From positions 26,826-90,825 of the forward strand of contig DHVE01000110.1 in NCBI GenBank assembly GCA_002412495.1: a stretch of DNA of 64,000 nt, in the 5' to 3' direction. Below, piece after piece: positions 36,937 to 46,009 of this stretch (position 1 is its first letter; the number at the start of each line of letters is the position of its first letter). A program made the position numbers and the translations under genes. The DNA comes from Betaproteobacteria bacterium UBA5216 (GTDB lineage: Bacteria > Pseudomonadota > Gammaproteobacteria > Burkholderiales > SG8-41). The notes beneath the pieces are model-generated. The model saw nothing but the letters and a program-made list of their open reading frames with translations. It did not search any database and had not been told where the DNA came from.

Positions 36937-37835
36937 CCAAGATACTATTGATTGGCAAATCTGGACAAGTCGGCTGGGAGTTACAACATGCCCTAAGACC
37001 GCTTGGCCAAGTAATTGCTCTCGATCGCAGTCAAATGGATCTCACAGACGCAAAATCTATTCGAAAGTCAATTCGCGATTCGACACCAAATATTATTGTC
37101 AATGCGGCGGCTTACACTTCCGTTGACAAGGCGGAATCCGAACCCGAGCGTGCAATGCAGATTAACGCGGTCGCCCCGGGAATAATGGCCGAAGAAGCAA
37201 AACAAACAGGCGCGCTGCTTGTACATTATTCAACGGACTATGTATTCGATGGATCTCAATCAGCGCCCTATACCGAGGATGACCTGCCAAATCCGCTCAA
37301 TATGTATGGGAAATCAAAACTGGCCGGAGAGGTTGAGATATCTGCTTCGAATTGCGCGCACTTGATTTTACGTACCAGCTGGCTTTACAGCGCTCGCAAT
37401 GAAAATTTTGTGCTCACCATGCTCAGGCTTGCTCGGGATCGCAAGGAACTTGCCGTGGTTAATGATCAAATAGGTTCCCCCACTTGGGCGTCGACCCTAG
37501 CAGAAGTAACCGCGGATATAATTGATAAGACCACACACCATGATTTCAAATCGGGAATCTACCACGTCAGCGCCGACGGGTTTGTATCTCGGTTCGACTT
37601 TGCCAGAAAGATAATCAGCATTGCCCAAGAGGAATTGGGAGGCGCCGAGAATTGGGCAACAATTACGCCAACCCTTACAAAAGACTACCCATTGCCGGCA
37701 GCCAGGCCGCTTAACGCCGCCACCGACAAGGATAAAATTAAGCGGGCCTTCGAGATTAATTTGACGAATTGGGAAGATCAATTGCGAGCGTGTCTAAAGG
37801 ACTTGTTCAACAAACCCACTCCGGCTCCTATTTAA
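36933..37835 (+). CDS. rfbD: dTDP-4-dehydrorhamnose reductase
   Basis: Last step to dTDP-L-rhamnose, NAD(P)H-dependent reduction at C4. The 300-residue SDR protein has ILLIGKSGQVGWELQHALRP, NAAAYTSVDKAESEPERAMQ, the catalytic STDYVFDGSQSAPYTEDD and YGKSKLAGE (Tyr-x3-Lys). PAARPLNAATDKDKIKRAF near the end is also typical. It overlaps rfbC by 4 bp and closes the rfbBACD operon; the next gene is convergent. Confidence 0.97.
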   Translation: MTKILLIGKSGQVGWELQHALRPLGQVIALDRSQMDLTDAKSIRKSIRDSTPNIIVNAAAYTSVDKAESEPERAMQINAVAPGIMAEEAKQTGALLVHYSTDYVFDGSQSAPYTEDDLPNPLNMYGKSKLAGEVEISASNCAHLILRTSWLYSARNENFVLTMLRLARDRKELAVVNDQIGSPTWASTLAEVTADIIDKTTHHDFKSGIYHVSADGFVSRFDFARKIISIAQEELGGAENWATITPTLTKDYPLPAARPLNAATDKDKIKRAFEINLTNWEDQLRACLKDLFNKPTPAPI

Positions 37836-37877
37836 TTATCGAGTATCGATTGCAGCTCCTGTCATGGTAGCGCTCAA

Positions 37878-38909
37878 TTATTTCTTGGCGATTACTACCA
37901 CTTCCTCTCCAGCATTGCGATTAACTTGGGTCACCACCCACTCCAGGAATTCCATGACACGAGCCCACCAGCGCACCTTGAGCGCGGGCGCGCCGCTCAT
38001 ATCGTAACCACCAGTACGCTTGATGCTCTGACTACCAATAAACATCCCGTAGGCATCTCGGATCGACGTAAAAGTTCTGGCTTGATGAAAACCCGCGCCT
38101 ACAACCATTCGCGACAGATTCCGCGCGTTGAATAAATGCAGGTGACGTGGCGGATCAAGGTGCATCCAATACTTGCCATACAAACCATGTCCGAAACTTT
38201 CGGAGTTAGGGGTTACAATGACCAACTGACCGCCCGGTTTGAGAATGCGACGGCATTCCGCAACAAGTTCCCGTGGATCATGTACGTGTTCAATAAAATG
38301 ACTCATGGTCACCGCGTCAAACGAAGCATCGGGATATAACTGCGACTCAAGCGAACCTACTCGCACTTGCACGCCCTTCAACGAAGCGTTTCGAGCGGCA
38401 ACCGGATCAAAATCCACGCCCTCTACTTCCCATCCGATTTGCTGCATGTATCCTAAAAAACTTCCCGCCCCACATCCCACGTCAAGCAAGCGGCCTCGGG
38501 GAATAGGCGGCAACCACATTACATTAAAATCCACTACCGCTCGTCGCCCAGGGTGCAAATAAAATAGTGCGCCGGCCAATTTGCCCGCAATCCCGACTTC
38601 GTTCTTAAAGTAACCATAAGTGAAGGAGAGATAGCCTCGCTTCGCCATGGTAAAAAACCGCAGCGAAAGTTGCGCGTGATTTCGAACTTCATCGTCATGC
38701 GTATAATAATGCGTATATGCCTTTGAGATATCTTCTTGTAAAGGCATCGGATCCAGCCATATAAGACCACACGCGACATCAGGGCATCGAACCAATGTCC
38801 AAAGTCCAGCCGATCCAAATAATCGATCACCTAGTTCACGATAAATCGGTTGAGCTTCCTGACCACATAGGTAACAAGCAATGCGGGGCGATGATCGTAT
38901 CTGGTTCAT
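37878..38909 (-). CDS. class I SAM-dependent methyltransferase with N-terminal zinc-ribbon-like segment
   Basis: A 343-residue probable sugar or lipid methyltransferase of the surface-polysaccharide locus. The first 50 residues carry ACYLCGQEA and a later VRCPDVACGLIWLDP, two Cys pairs that could bind zinc. The SAM-binding Rossmann part is GRLLDVGCGAGSFLGYMQQI, followed by FDAVTMSHFIEHVHDPREL and RILKPGGQLVIVTPNSES. This architecture is frequent in polysaccharide clusters (Methyltransf_23 type). It lies downstream of the MITE-like element and the wzx-like gene, in the same direction but 268 bp away, so it may have its own promoter. Confidence 0.88.
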   Translation of the reverse strand: MNQIRSSPRIACYLCGQEAQPIYRELGDRLFGSAGLWTLVRCPDVACGLIWLDPMPLQEDISKAYTHYYTHDDEVRNHAQLSLRFFTMAKRGYLSFTYGYFKNEVGIAGKLAGALFYLHPGRRAVVDFNVMWLPPIPRGRLLDVGCGAGSFLGYMQQIGWEVEGVDFDPVAARNASLKGVQVRVGSLESQLYPDASFDAVTMSHFIEHVHDPRELVAECRRILKPGGQLVIVTPNSESFGHGLYGKYWMHLDPPRHLHLFNARNLSRMVVGAGFHQARTFTSIRDAYGMFIGSQSIKRTGGYDMSGAPALKVRWWARVMEFLEWVVTQVNRNAGEEVVVIAKK

Positions 38910-38978
38910 AGGCGCAACAAAAGTTTATTGGTTTCGTGGATTCTAAAAAAATAAATGGGCAAAGCCCTTGCATTCTAA

Positions 38979-39092
38979 TTAAGGAAACGCTGAATAAGTG
39001 GATTTCGCCGTTCGACAGGCTCGCCAAGAACGCAATCAACAACTTAGCATTCGTCCTGAACTTGTCGTAGGACTTGCTCAGTGTTTCCTTAA
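38979..39092. mobile_element. 114-bp MITE/REP-like element with 21-bp imperfect terminal inverted repeats
   Basis: The ends TTAAGGAAACGCTGAATAAG and, inverted, TTAAGGAAACACTGAGCAAG agree at 18 of 21 positions. Inside are two further imperfect inverted segments, TTCGACAGGCTCGCCAAGAA (39011 on) and CGTCCTGAACTTGTCGTAGG (39052 on), which resemble the TTCGACAGGCTCA / TCCTGAACTTGTCGAAGGA repeat family widespread in proteobacterial intergenic DNA. No transposase is encoded. It fills most of the 268-bp gap between the methyltransferase and the wzx-like gene. Confidence 0.78.
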
Positions 39093-39177
39093 CGCTGTAA
39101 TTTGTCTTTACCTTGTCGCGAATATGCCGGTACTGGTATTTGCAAACAAATTAACCCATCGCCAACGCTCGCCACGT

Positions 39178-40518
39178 TTACCGCCGCGCGTCACGACCGA
39201 AATTTCCACTTTCCAAACGCGTGCTAGCGGCCAAATCAGCGTCCCGATAGCGCATTTTCCGGTGAGCAAGGAAAAACAGCGCCACAGTATCGAGCATACA
39301 CCGTCCCGTCCACACCGCAGCAGCTCCATTGATGCCAAAGCGGGGTACTGTCCAAAAGAGTGCCGCAACGTAAATGGGTAACTCGAGTATGTGAAGCTTC
39401 GCCGTCCAATCCGCGCGGCCTGTAGCTTGCAGGAGCGAGAATGGAATATGCGCAACGCTGTTGAACAGTACGCCCACCGACAGTATCTGCGCAATCGCCG
39501 CGCCCTCCCTTGCATAATCCGCACTTAACCATGCCGTTAACCAATAATCAGCGAAAAGTGCCGTCATAATCACCAATGGCAGCATGGTCGTGATCAACAC
39601 GATGATTGCCTTCCGATATATTCGCCGGGTATGGGCCACGTCAGCTGTAAAACTGCTGGCGAACACCGGGAACAACACCCCTGTCAGCGCGGCAGGCACC
39701 AACCAAAGGCGCGTAACAATCTCGTACGGAGCCGCGTAGTAAGCCACCGCTGCAACCGATACAAGCGCCCCGATGACAAATCTGTCCAGATAAACCATTA
39801 GTGGCCCCACAACGTTGGATACGGTAAGCCATATTCCGTAACTGAACATTTCAGAGAACCCGTCCCGGCTAGGCACCCCAAGACAGACAAATTCTGGACA
39901 CAGCCTGACGCAAACCGTCCAATGCGCGATACCTCCGAACACACGCATAGCAGCAAGCGCAACGCATACCGTAAACAGATCCACGGAATATTCGGTGACA
40001 GCAACGGGCACCAAGAAGGTCAGTATTCCCATCGGGATGCGCAGTGCATTTACCCAGCCAAATCGCTGTCTCGCCTCCAAAATGCCACGATAAGCCGCGG
40101 TCAACATAACAAGCGGCAAACACACAGCGAGCGCCTTTAGGCCCGCGGCCGCTTCGTCCCGAAACGCATCCGGAAGATTCAATATATCAGAGCACAGCCA
40201 ACGTGAGGTCACAAATAAGACGCCACCCGCGATGCAACCCATCCCGAACAAAACCAGAAGGGCAGTACGGGCAAGCACTGGCAATTCTGATTCACGCGGC
40301 GTATTTATTCGAGCAGCTATCAATCGGGTCAGTGCCCGGCCCAGACCAAGATCAAACAACCCAAAATAGCCGACAATGATCCAAGCCAGCGACAGGAAAC
40401 CAAACCGCACGGGATCCAGCCGAGTAACCAGCAACGGAACGGCCACCAAAGCCGCCACAAGTGGTGCCACGTGCCCCGCAAGATTCAGTAGGGCACCGCG
40501 AGCCAGACTCACCACCAT
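39178..40518 (-). CDS. wzx: Wzx-like polysaccharide flippase (MATE/MVF/polysaccharide-transporter superfamily)
   Basis: Integral membrane protein of about 446 residues with about twelve hydrophobic segments, likely moving an undecaprenyl-linked oligosaccharide across the inner membrane. The opening SLARGALLNLAGHVAPLVAA and LGRALTRLIAARINTPRESE are typical of O-antigen flippases. The start is not certain: ATG at 40518 is used; GGAG immediately upstream would suit the GTG at 40512 better. It overlaps the preceding glycosyltransferase by about 10 bp. The assignment to Wzx is from fold and context; no reliable motif exists. Confidence 0.8.
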   Translation of the reverse strand: MVVSLARGALLNLAGHVAPLVAALVAVPLLVTRLDPVRFGFLSLAWIIVGYFGLFDLGLGRALTRLIAARINTPRESELPVLARTALLVLFGMGCIAGGVLFVTSRWLCSDILNLPDAFRDEAAAGLKALAVCLPLVMLTAAYRGILEARQRFGWVNALRIPMGILTFLVPVAVTEYSVDLFTVCVALAAMRVFGGIAHWTVCVRLCPEFVCLGVPSRDGFSEMFSYGIWLTVSNVVGPLMVYLDRFVIGALVSVAAVAYYAAPYEIVTRLWLVPAALTGVLFPVFASSFTADVAHTRRIYRKAIIVLITTMLPLVIMTALFADYWLTAWLSADYAREGAAIAQILSVGVLFNSVAHIPFSLLQATGRADWTAKLHILELPIYVAALFWTVPRFGINGAAAVWTGRCMLDTVALFFLAHRKMRYRDADLAASTRLESGNFGRDARR

Positions 40519-41315
40519 CTCCAACCGTGACGTCGAAAAAAGACCAACGCGCCATGCACGAATAGCGCTATGTGCCGCCACCCTTTGCGGGCAGCATTAC
40601 CGCCATAATGCGTTACCTTGACTTGTGGTACAAAGGCCAGTACGCCTTTCATGGACGCGCGCAAACTCAGATCATAGTCCTCAAAGTAAACAAAGAAACT
40701 TTCTGAAAACCCGCCGACATCAGCAATCGGCGCACGACGGCAAAACATAAAGCTACCAGACAGCAGAGGCACGCCCAGCGTCGGTTTGTCGAGCGGCAAT
40801 TCCCGCATTTCGTAATGCGCGAGCCGCGCCTCAAACTTGTGCTGCACACGTTCCGGGGCAAATCCTCTCAATGCAAAATCGAACACCGATGGATAGCGTC
40901 TGCATAAGAACTGTAATTGGCCTTTTGCGCCCCGCACTACAGGTGCCAAGATCACTACTTGTGGATACTCCATCATGAAACGAAGTGCCTCATCTATAGC
41001 GAACTCGTCAATGATCACATCAGGGTTGAGAACCAAGTGGAATTCCGCGCGCGACGCAAGTAGCACTAAATTGTGCCCGCGGCCATAGCCAACATTGCCG
41101 TGCCCTGATACAAGGCGCGCATCAAAGCACCGCGCCATTTCATTGAGGCGTTCCGTCCACTCGCGTGCGGGACCGTTATCGACTAGTACCACATCAGCTT
41201 CCGCAAGCCTTCCTGATGCGCTAGCCTTAGCCAACGACTGAAAAAGGGATTGCAATGTATCGCCCAAACGCGTAATGTGCGGCGCATATGTTACGACCGA
41301 AACTGATAAGCGCAC
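40509..41315 (-). CDS. glycosyltransferase family 2 (WbbL/rhamnosyltransferase-like), first
   Basis: Inverting GT-A transferase, about 268 residues. SVSVVTYAPHITRLGDTLQS opens the fold, VVLVDNGPA and GYGRGHNLVLL are nucleotide-binding, and FHLVLNPDVIIDE has the N-P-D form of the DXD motif seen in rhamnosyltransferases. FSESFFVYFEDYDLSLRAS holds the ED-x-D catalytic motif. With rfbBACD nearby, dTDP-L-rhamnose is a plausible donor (inference). The start is uncertain: GTG at 41315 sits just after the upstream stop; TTG 41321 or an ATG at 41378 (61-bp overlap) are alternatives, and none has a good ribosome-binding site. Confidence 0.85.
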   Translation of the reverse strand: MRLSVSVVTYAPHITRLGDTLQSLFQSLAKASASGRLAEADVVLVDNGPAREWTERLNEMARCFDARLVSGHGNVGYGRGHNLVLLASRAEFHLVLNPDVIIDEFAIDEALRFMMEYPQVVILAPVVRGAKGQLQFLCRRYPSVFDFALRGFAPERVQHKFEARLAHYEMRELPLDKPTLGVPLLSGSFMFCRRAPIADVGGFSESFFVYFEDYDLSLRASMKGVLAFVPQVKVTHYGGNAARKGWRHIALFVHGALVFFRRHGWRWW

Positions 41316-41317
41316 GC

Positions 41318-42307
41318 TCAAGAACGATGCCACAGCGAGTATAGCCCCGTCGCCATAGTGGCACGCAAATCGCGCCAATTAACGCGCGCTTCGGCTTGCA
41401 CAAGGCGCCGCTTGCGCAACACATTCGGTAGCCCGTGGATTGCATCCAGCTTGGCACGCAGCGCAACACCGAATTGACCTCGTACTGCGCAGACCACGAC
41501 TCCCAAGGCGTTCGCACATAGATGCAACGGTAGATATATCCAGAACAGCGGGGCGGGCATGTTTTTTACGTACGTCCAGATCATGTTACGCTGACCGTGG
41601 TACGTGGAAAAATCACTGCGCCTACCGCTTATGCCGGAACTTACATGGTCAACTATTGCAGTTGGTATGTACGCGCAGCGCAGTCCTCTAAGGCGTAGCC
41701 GGAATGCAAGGTCCACGTCTTCAAAATAGCAAAAGTAACTTTCGTCAAAGCCACCCACCGCTTCGAGATCCGATCGGCGATACATCGCGGCAGCGGCACA
41801 GGGCGCGAATATCTCTTCCATATCTCGAATGCAATCGCTGGCTCGAACACCGTGATCCCGACGCCAAGCCACCCCACTCACGTGATACATATCCCCTGTC
41901 CCGTCCAAAACCTCCGGCATGTCTGCCAGTCGCATATGGCAACCGAAGAAATCGAAGTTATCCGTTGCCGTGGCAGCAATCAGTTGCTCTAACCAATTTG
42001 GCGCTGCGTATGCATCCGGATTCAACAAGGCAATCCAGGGCACGCGGCCGGCGTGTAATAGTCCAAGGTTATTTCCTGCCGCAAACCCCACATTGGCTCC
42101 TGCCTGAACTACTGAAACGCCAGGATAATGGCTTTGAATACCATGTACCGATCCGTCCGAACTCGCGTTATCCACGACAATGGTGTGAAAATCACGAAAA
42201 GTCTGACAGGCAAGCGTATCAAGGCATCTGCGTAGATATTGTCCGCTGTTGAAATTGACAATTATTACGGCAACCTTGCACCCATCTGCCCCAAGCGTTA
42301 CTGTCAC
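41318..42307 (-). CDS. glycosyltransferase family 2 (WbbL/rhamnosyltransferase-like), second
   Basis: A 329-residue GT-A transferase. VAVIIVNFNSGQYLRRCLDT, IVVDNASSDGSVHGIQ, NVGFAAGNNLGLLHA and WIALLNPDAYAAPNWLEQL (N-P-D motif) are the donor-binding parts; FDESYFCYFEDVDLAFRLRL is the catalytic ED-V-D region. The C-terminal part has a hydrophobic patch (LFWIYLPLHLCANALGVVVC) that probably holds it at the membrane. It is the second of two WbbL-like transferases and starts 3 bp after the unknown exported-protein gene. Confidence 0.9.
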   Translation of the reverse strand: MTVTLGADGCKVAVIIVNFNSGQYLRRCLDTLACQTFRDFHTIVVDNASSDGSVHGIQSHYPGVSVVQAGANVGFAAGNNLGLLHAGRVPWIALLNPDAYAAPNWLEQLIAATATDNFDFFGCHMRLADMPEVLDGTGDMYHVSGVAWRRDHGVRASDCIRDMEEIFAPCAAAAMYRRSDLEAVGGFDESYFCYFEDVDLAFRLRLRGLRCAYIPTAIVDHVSSGISGRRSDFSTYHGQRNMIWTYVKNMPAPLFWIYLPLHLCANALGVVVCAVRGQFGVALRAKLDAIHGLPNVLRKRRLVQAEARVNWRDLRATMATGLYSLWHRS

Positions 42308-42310
42308 TTT

Positions 42311-43078
42311 TCAGGCGGCAGTGCGCCGCGCCGCTTGGCGAATACGCAACCGATGGTATATAAGATAAGCTGGAACAAAAACCAGCCAAATTACGAGCGT
42401 AAGCAATAGCATCCATTGGTCCGACAAAGGCACGGCCTCTCCAACATCGCGCTGTCCCGTTGCTGCCCCCCCCCCTCCTTTGTTGTAAGCGTCGATAAGT
42501 ATCGCTTCAGTCAGCAAAGAAATTCCATTTGAGTTTCCCGCCATTGACTTGACCAAACCATCCAGATACTCGATCATTTTTTGCTGCGTCGTGGCGTTTG
42601 CTACCAAACTCGCCTTGATGCTAATGCGATCTTTCAATTCACTCGGAAACAGGCTCGCAAGCGGCGGCATTGCAGTGACCAACACCTTGCCAGAAGATAC
42701 CCGAGCAGTATCGACTATTACCGGGAAAGCAAGTCTTGACTCGCTAACGCCCAAATTGAGTTTAACCGCCGCCTCATAAGTATAAACTTCGCCTTTCTTG
42801 CCAGTATATTTCAAGGTGGCGTTCCGAATTTCCAGCGCCCTACCCTGCTCCTTAATCTGCAGCTTGCTCGACATACTCGGGCTTAGACCATTGTTCTCCA
42901 AAGCAACGCCAAAAAACCCAGGAAATGCGAGTAAATCCGTGTAACGCACAAGAGCAGGCAACACCGGTATTTCTATGCGGATTTCATCCGCCGCGCTTGC
43001 GTGCGATATTGCGCCAACGGATGCAACGATAATCACCCATTGAATCGCAATTCTTATCCAACCACCCAATTTACGCAT
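42311..43078 (-). CDS. exported, membrane-anchored protein of unknown function in the polysaccharide operon
   Basis: A 255-residue protein I do not recognise. A signal peptide (WVIIVASVGAISHASAAD) is followed by an all-beta-looking exoplasmic part of about 190 residues (PVLPALVRYTDLLAFPGFFG, VIVDTARVSSGKVLVTAMPP) and one C-terminal membrane segment (MLLLTLVIWLVFVPAYLIYH) with a basic cytosolic tail. I chose ATG 43078 because AAGGAG sits five bases before it. The gene contains a run of ten G on its coding strand. It overlaps the preceding polytopic-protein gene by 8 bp, so it is co-translated with it; a role in assembly or export is only inferred. Confidence 0.75.
   Translation of the reverse strand: MRKLGGWIRIAIQWVIIVASVGAISHASAADEIRIEIPVLPALVRYTDLLAFPGFFGVALENNGLSPSMSSKLQIKEQGRALEIRNATLKYTGKKGEVYTYEAAVKLNLGVSESRLAFPVIVDTARVSSGKVLVTAMPPLASLFPSELKDRISIKASLVANATTQQKMIEYLDGLVKSMAGNSNGISLLTEAILIDAYNKGGGGAATGQRDVGEAVPLSDQWMLLLTLVIWLVFVPAYLIYHRLRIRQAARRTAA
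42466..42475. repeat. ten-base homopolymeric C/G tract inside a coding region
   Basis: Ten C on the plus strand (ten G on the coding strand) encode Gly-Gly-Gly-Gly in YNKGGGGAATG of the unknown exported protein. Tracts of this length are prone to slipped-strand mispairing and can switch surface genes on and off. In the given length the reading frame is open. Confidence 0.85.
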
Positions 43079-44756
43079 TGTTCTCCTTATTACTCTTGAA
43101 TGACTCATATATAAACGGCAAAGCAAGAAGCACCGCCGTCGTATGGGTAGAAAACATCATCCGCGGGTCAAATGCGCCCATGAATACGGCAACGTAGCCG
43201 AGGATCACAAACCGGGCAACAAAGTACAAAACTACGACCGTCGTTATCGTCGCTAGTGGCGTGAGCGGCTTTAGGTGCGCGATCCAGTTACGCCACGCAA
43301 GAATCGGCATAAACACTAGCAGCAAGATACACGCGGCTATCTGGTAAGGTGTTGCGATCAGAAGCCTAACCGCCGCGAGCGGCGATACATACTCTGGAAG
43401 TACGGATCGGCGTACAAAATTCGCCTGACGTTCGGTGTCAAAATGACTGGTCATCGTAACCCATTGAAATTTTCTGCCTAATTCTACTGGAACATCGTAA
43501 ATTGCTTGTTGTTCCACAACAACATTAGGAAATGGGAGCAAGGCCATTTTCGCCAGTCGCCATGCCTCTGCCACATAGGCTCTCACCCAACGCAGTTCCA
43601 TGGGCGGCACAAGAGCGTTGCCACGCGGAGTACACTTTAAGCCGCCATTTTGGCAAGCACGCTCTATATCCAACCTTGCATTACGGAAGTAGGCCTGCGC
43701 CTCGGGCAACGTCGGCGTAAGGCCGGCACGAAATGCCGCGTCCCTTATCCAAAACGGCATCCAGCCATTTGCCCACTCGCTGCAAACGCCATGTAATCTG
43801 CACGAATGCGTAGCAGATCCCGGTGGTGGCAACTGATCTATCAACGGCACAAGACTCGGCACCGTGGTACGCAACTGCTGAAGCGTCTGTTGGGACACCA
43901 TGACCATTCTGTTGTCTTTTAACGAATCAATTGCCCTGACAGTAGCCATGAAACGTGGATATTCACCTTCGGAATATTCATGCAAAATTGGCAGGCCATA
44001 GTGGCGTTCCAGAAAATTCCGAATTGCAGCGTCATAAAGAAGTGTTGTTACAATGGGGGCCAGCAGTACGGCTATCAGCGACGCCTTCCGGATTGCTGAA
44101 TAATCGCCATCTCGCCGCTTCGATTGCCATAGCACGGCGGCTACAAAACCCGTCAGCAACCCCCACAGCAATCGATCATCCTCGCGCAAATACACGGAAA
44201 ATGCGAACGCAAGGGAAAAGATGGCCCAATGAATTCCGGTTCGCCTACCCGATGATATTCCGGCGGAAATATGCAGCATCGATGCAGTCAGCGCCACAAA
44301 TATTCCCACGCCAAGCGGCTCGCGAATAACGCGCGTCCATTCGACGCTAAGGGTTATCGGATTAAAAAGCAGAAGACAAAACGCCAATAACGCGATTCCT
44401 CGGCTAACGCCACACTGAGTAAATGCCAATAAAATGTACACACCAGCAGCAACATAAACCAGATTAACGGAAAGCAGGAATGGCAACCCAATCATCCTAG
44501 CGCCCGCTAGCCAAATCGATAGTCCGGGATATTTTACGAGCACTCTAGAATCATATACACCGAATCCCTGTCCGGAGAGCATTGAAAATGCACGCTCCAC
44601 ATACAGGCTATCATCGTGTGGAGAATATCCGATAGTTACCGATAGATCAGAAACCAGCACCAACTTTGTCGCGACCAACAAAATAACCACGAACCAGAAC
44701 AGGCCTGCCTGCATTTTCCGATAGCCCCAAGGCGGGAATTCACGAACTGGACTCAT
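43071..44756 (-). CDS. polytopic membrane protein, probable GT-C-type glycosyltransferase
   Basis: A 561-residue inner-membrane protein with about ten to eleven hydrophobic segments. The first exoplasmic loop contains IGYSPHDDSLYVERAFSML with an acidic pair after the first helix, as in GT-C transferases of the PMT/ArnT type, which use lipid-linked donors on the outer face. An extended exoplasmic stretch lies around residues 245-400 and contains several Cys. The start ATG at 44756 is used; a TTG further up would extend into the aminotransferase gene. It lies 5 bp after the DegT aminotransferase. The GT-C call is inferred from topology and the loop acidic residues. Confidence 0.7.
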   Translation of the reverse strand: MSPVREFPPWGYRKMQAGLFWFVVILLVATKLVLVSDLSVTIGYSPHDDSLYVERAFSMLSGQGFGVYDSRVLVKYPGLSIWLAGARMIGLPFLLSVNLVYVAAGVYILLAFTQCGVSRGIALLAFCLLLFNPITLSVEWTRVIREPLGVGIFVALTASMLHISAGISSGRRTGIHWAIFSLAFAFSVYLREDDRLLWGLLTGFVAAVLWQSKRRDGDYSAIRKASLIAVLLAPIVTTLLYDAAIRNFLERHYGLPILHEYSEGEYPRFMATVRAIDSLKDNRMVMVSQQTLQQLRTTVPSLVPLIDQLPPPGSATHSCRLHGVCSEWANGWMPFWIRDAAFRAGLTPTLPEAQAYFRNARLDIERACQNGGLKCTPRGNALVPPMELRWVRAYVAEAWRLAKMALLPFPNVVVEQQAIYDVPVELGRKFQWVTMTSHFDTERQANFVRRSVLPEYVSPLAAVRLLIATPYQIAACILLLVFMPILAWRNWIAHLKPLTPLATITTVVVLYFVARFVILGYVAVFMGAFDPRMMFSTHTTAVLLALPFIYESFKSNKENNA

Positions 44757-44760
44757 GTTC

Positions 44761-45876
44761 TTAAGAAAAGTCCGTCTTCGCAAAAAATCCAGACACCAAT
44801 TCGCCCACCTTGTTTTGCTGGGAAAGGGTAATCCCCGGATAGAGTGGCAAACTCAGAATGCGGCCAACATGATTACGTGTTCTTGACAAGGCACCGCCGG
44901 ATCTCACAAGACCAGAGGCGGCTGGCTGCTTGTCGATAGCGGTGGCGTAATGCACCAACGCTTCAACACCGTTCTCCCGTAAGTGGCGTTGGAGTGAATC
45001 TCGATGATCCACTTTTATTACGTATGTTTGGTATACGCATCGCTCCCCCTCCCCCTCGGCGGGCACTTCTGCGAAGTCTGCTAATAATTCGTTGTACCTA
45101 AACGCCGCTTGGCGGCGCGCCTCCGTCCAGCCATCCACTAACGGCAATTGCGCGCGCACCATGGCGGATTGCAACTCGTCGAGGCGGCAGTTTAAACTGA
45201 AAAACTCACAGCGTTCCCTATCGATCAAACCATGATTACGCTGGAGTAACAGTAACCGATACAACGCTTCATCATTGGTGGTAACGACCCCGCCGTCGCC
45301 ATATGCATGTAGGTTCTTTAGAGGATTCAAGCTGAAACAGGCTGCGTCGCCGAGCCCGCCGACCCTCTTGCCATCAAGGCACGCGCCAATCGCCTGGGCA
45401 GCATCCTCAATCACAACCAGATGATGCCGCCTTGCAATTTCTACGATCTGGCCCATTTTCGCTGGGCGCCCCGTAAGATGAACGGGCAAGATCGCACGCG
45501 TACTCTCAGTGATTGCCTCCTCAATGCAACCGGGATCAATATTGCCATCCACACCAATATCGACAAATACTGGCTTAGCGCCGGAAAGGACAATTGCGGC
45601 AGTCGTCGCAACAAAAGAATTAGCTACAGTAATTACTTCAGTGCCGGCGGGCCACCCAAAGGAGCGCAATGTAACCAACAGCGCCGCTGTCCCGCTGGAA
45701 GTTCCTACCGCGTAGCGAGTGCCGCAATATTCCGCAAATTCTTTCTCAAATGCGGCAAGTTCCACACCAAGAATGTAGCGGCCAGACAAAACCACCCGCT
45801 CGCAGGCCGATAGCAGCAATGTTTTGTTCGCCGCCGCCTCTTGGGCCAGGTCAGCATATGGGACCAAAAATCTCAT
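44761..45876 (-). CDS. DegT/DnrJ/EryC1/StrS family sugar aminotransferase, first copy
   Basis: PLP enzyme that transaminates a keto-sugar nucleotide (or a related keto sugar). The 371-residue protein has SGRYILGVELAAFEKEFAEY, VGTSSGTAALLVTLRSFG, ILPVHLTGRPAKMGQIVEIA, VVIEDAAQAIGACLDGKRVG and the PLP lysine K187 in CFSLNPLKNLHAYGDGGVVT. The product of rfbA/rfbB (dTDP-4-keto-6-deoxyglucose) is a possible precursor, but regiochemistry cannot be read from sequence. It is the first gene of the minus-strand block ending in wzx and is divergent to the E1-alpha-like gene. Confidence 0.92.
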   Translation of the reverse strand: MRFLVPYADLAQEAAANKTLLLSACERVVLSGRYILGVELAAFEKEFAEYCGTRYAVGTSSGTAALLVTLRSFGWPAGTEVITVANSFVATTAAIVLSGAKPVFVDIGVDGNIDPGCIEEAITESTRAILPVHLTGRPAKMGQIVEIARRHHLVVIEDAAQAIGACLDGKRVGGLGDAACFSLNPLKNLHAYGDGGVVTTNDEALYRLLLLQRNHGLIDRERCEFFSLNCRLDELQSAMVRAQLPLVDGWTEARRQAAFRYNELLADFAEVPAEGEGERCVYQTYVIKVDHRDSLQRHLRENGVEALVHYATAIDKQPAASGLVRSGGALSRTRNHVGRILSLPLYPGITLSQQNKVGELVSGFFAKTDFS

Positions 45877-45946
45877 TCAATTTTTTGGAAAACGGTCATT
45901 TCCGAACAATCAACGCCAAGTGATGATTAATTATTTTATTCACTAA

Positions 45947-45955
45947 TGCTACACT
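45947..45955 (+). promoter_or_regulatory. extended -10 promoter candidate before the E1-like/aminotransferase block
   Basis: TGCTACACT fits an extended -10 (TGn plus TACACT). The -35 at 17-base spacing (TTAATT) is weak. It lies 55-60 bp before the E1-alpha-like start and in the divergent gap to the first DegT gene. Confidence 0.45.
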
Positions 45956-46009
45956 AGCCCCGGTAAGCCCTGCAAAACTTTATAAGAGTTGCTCGAACAG
46001 GAAATAGCA

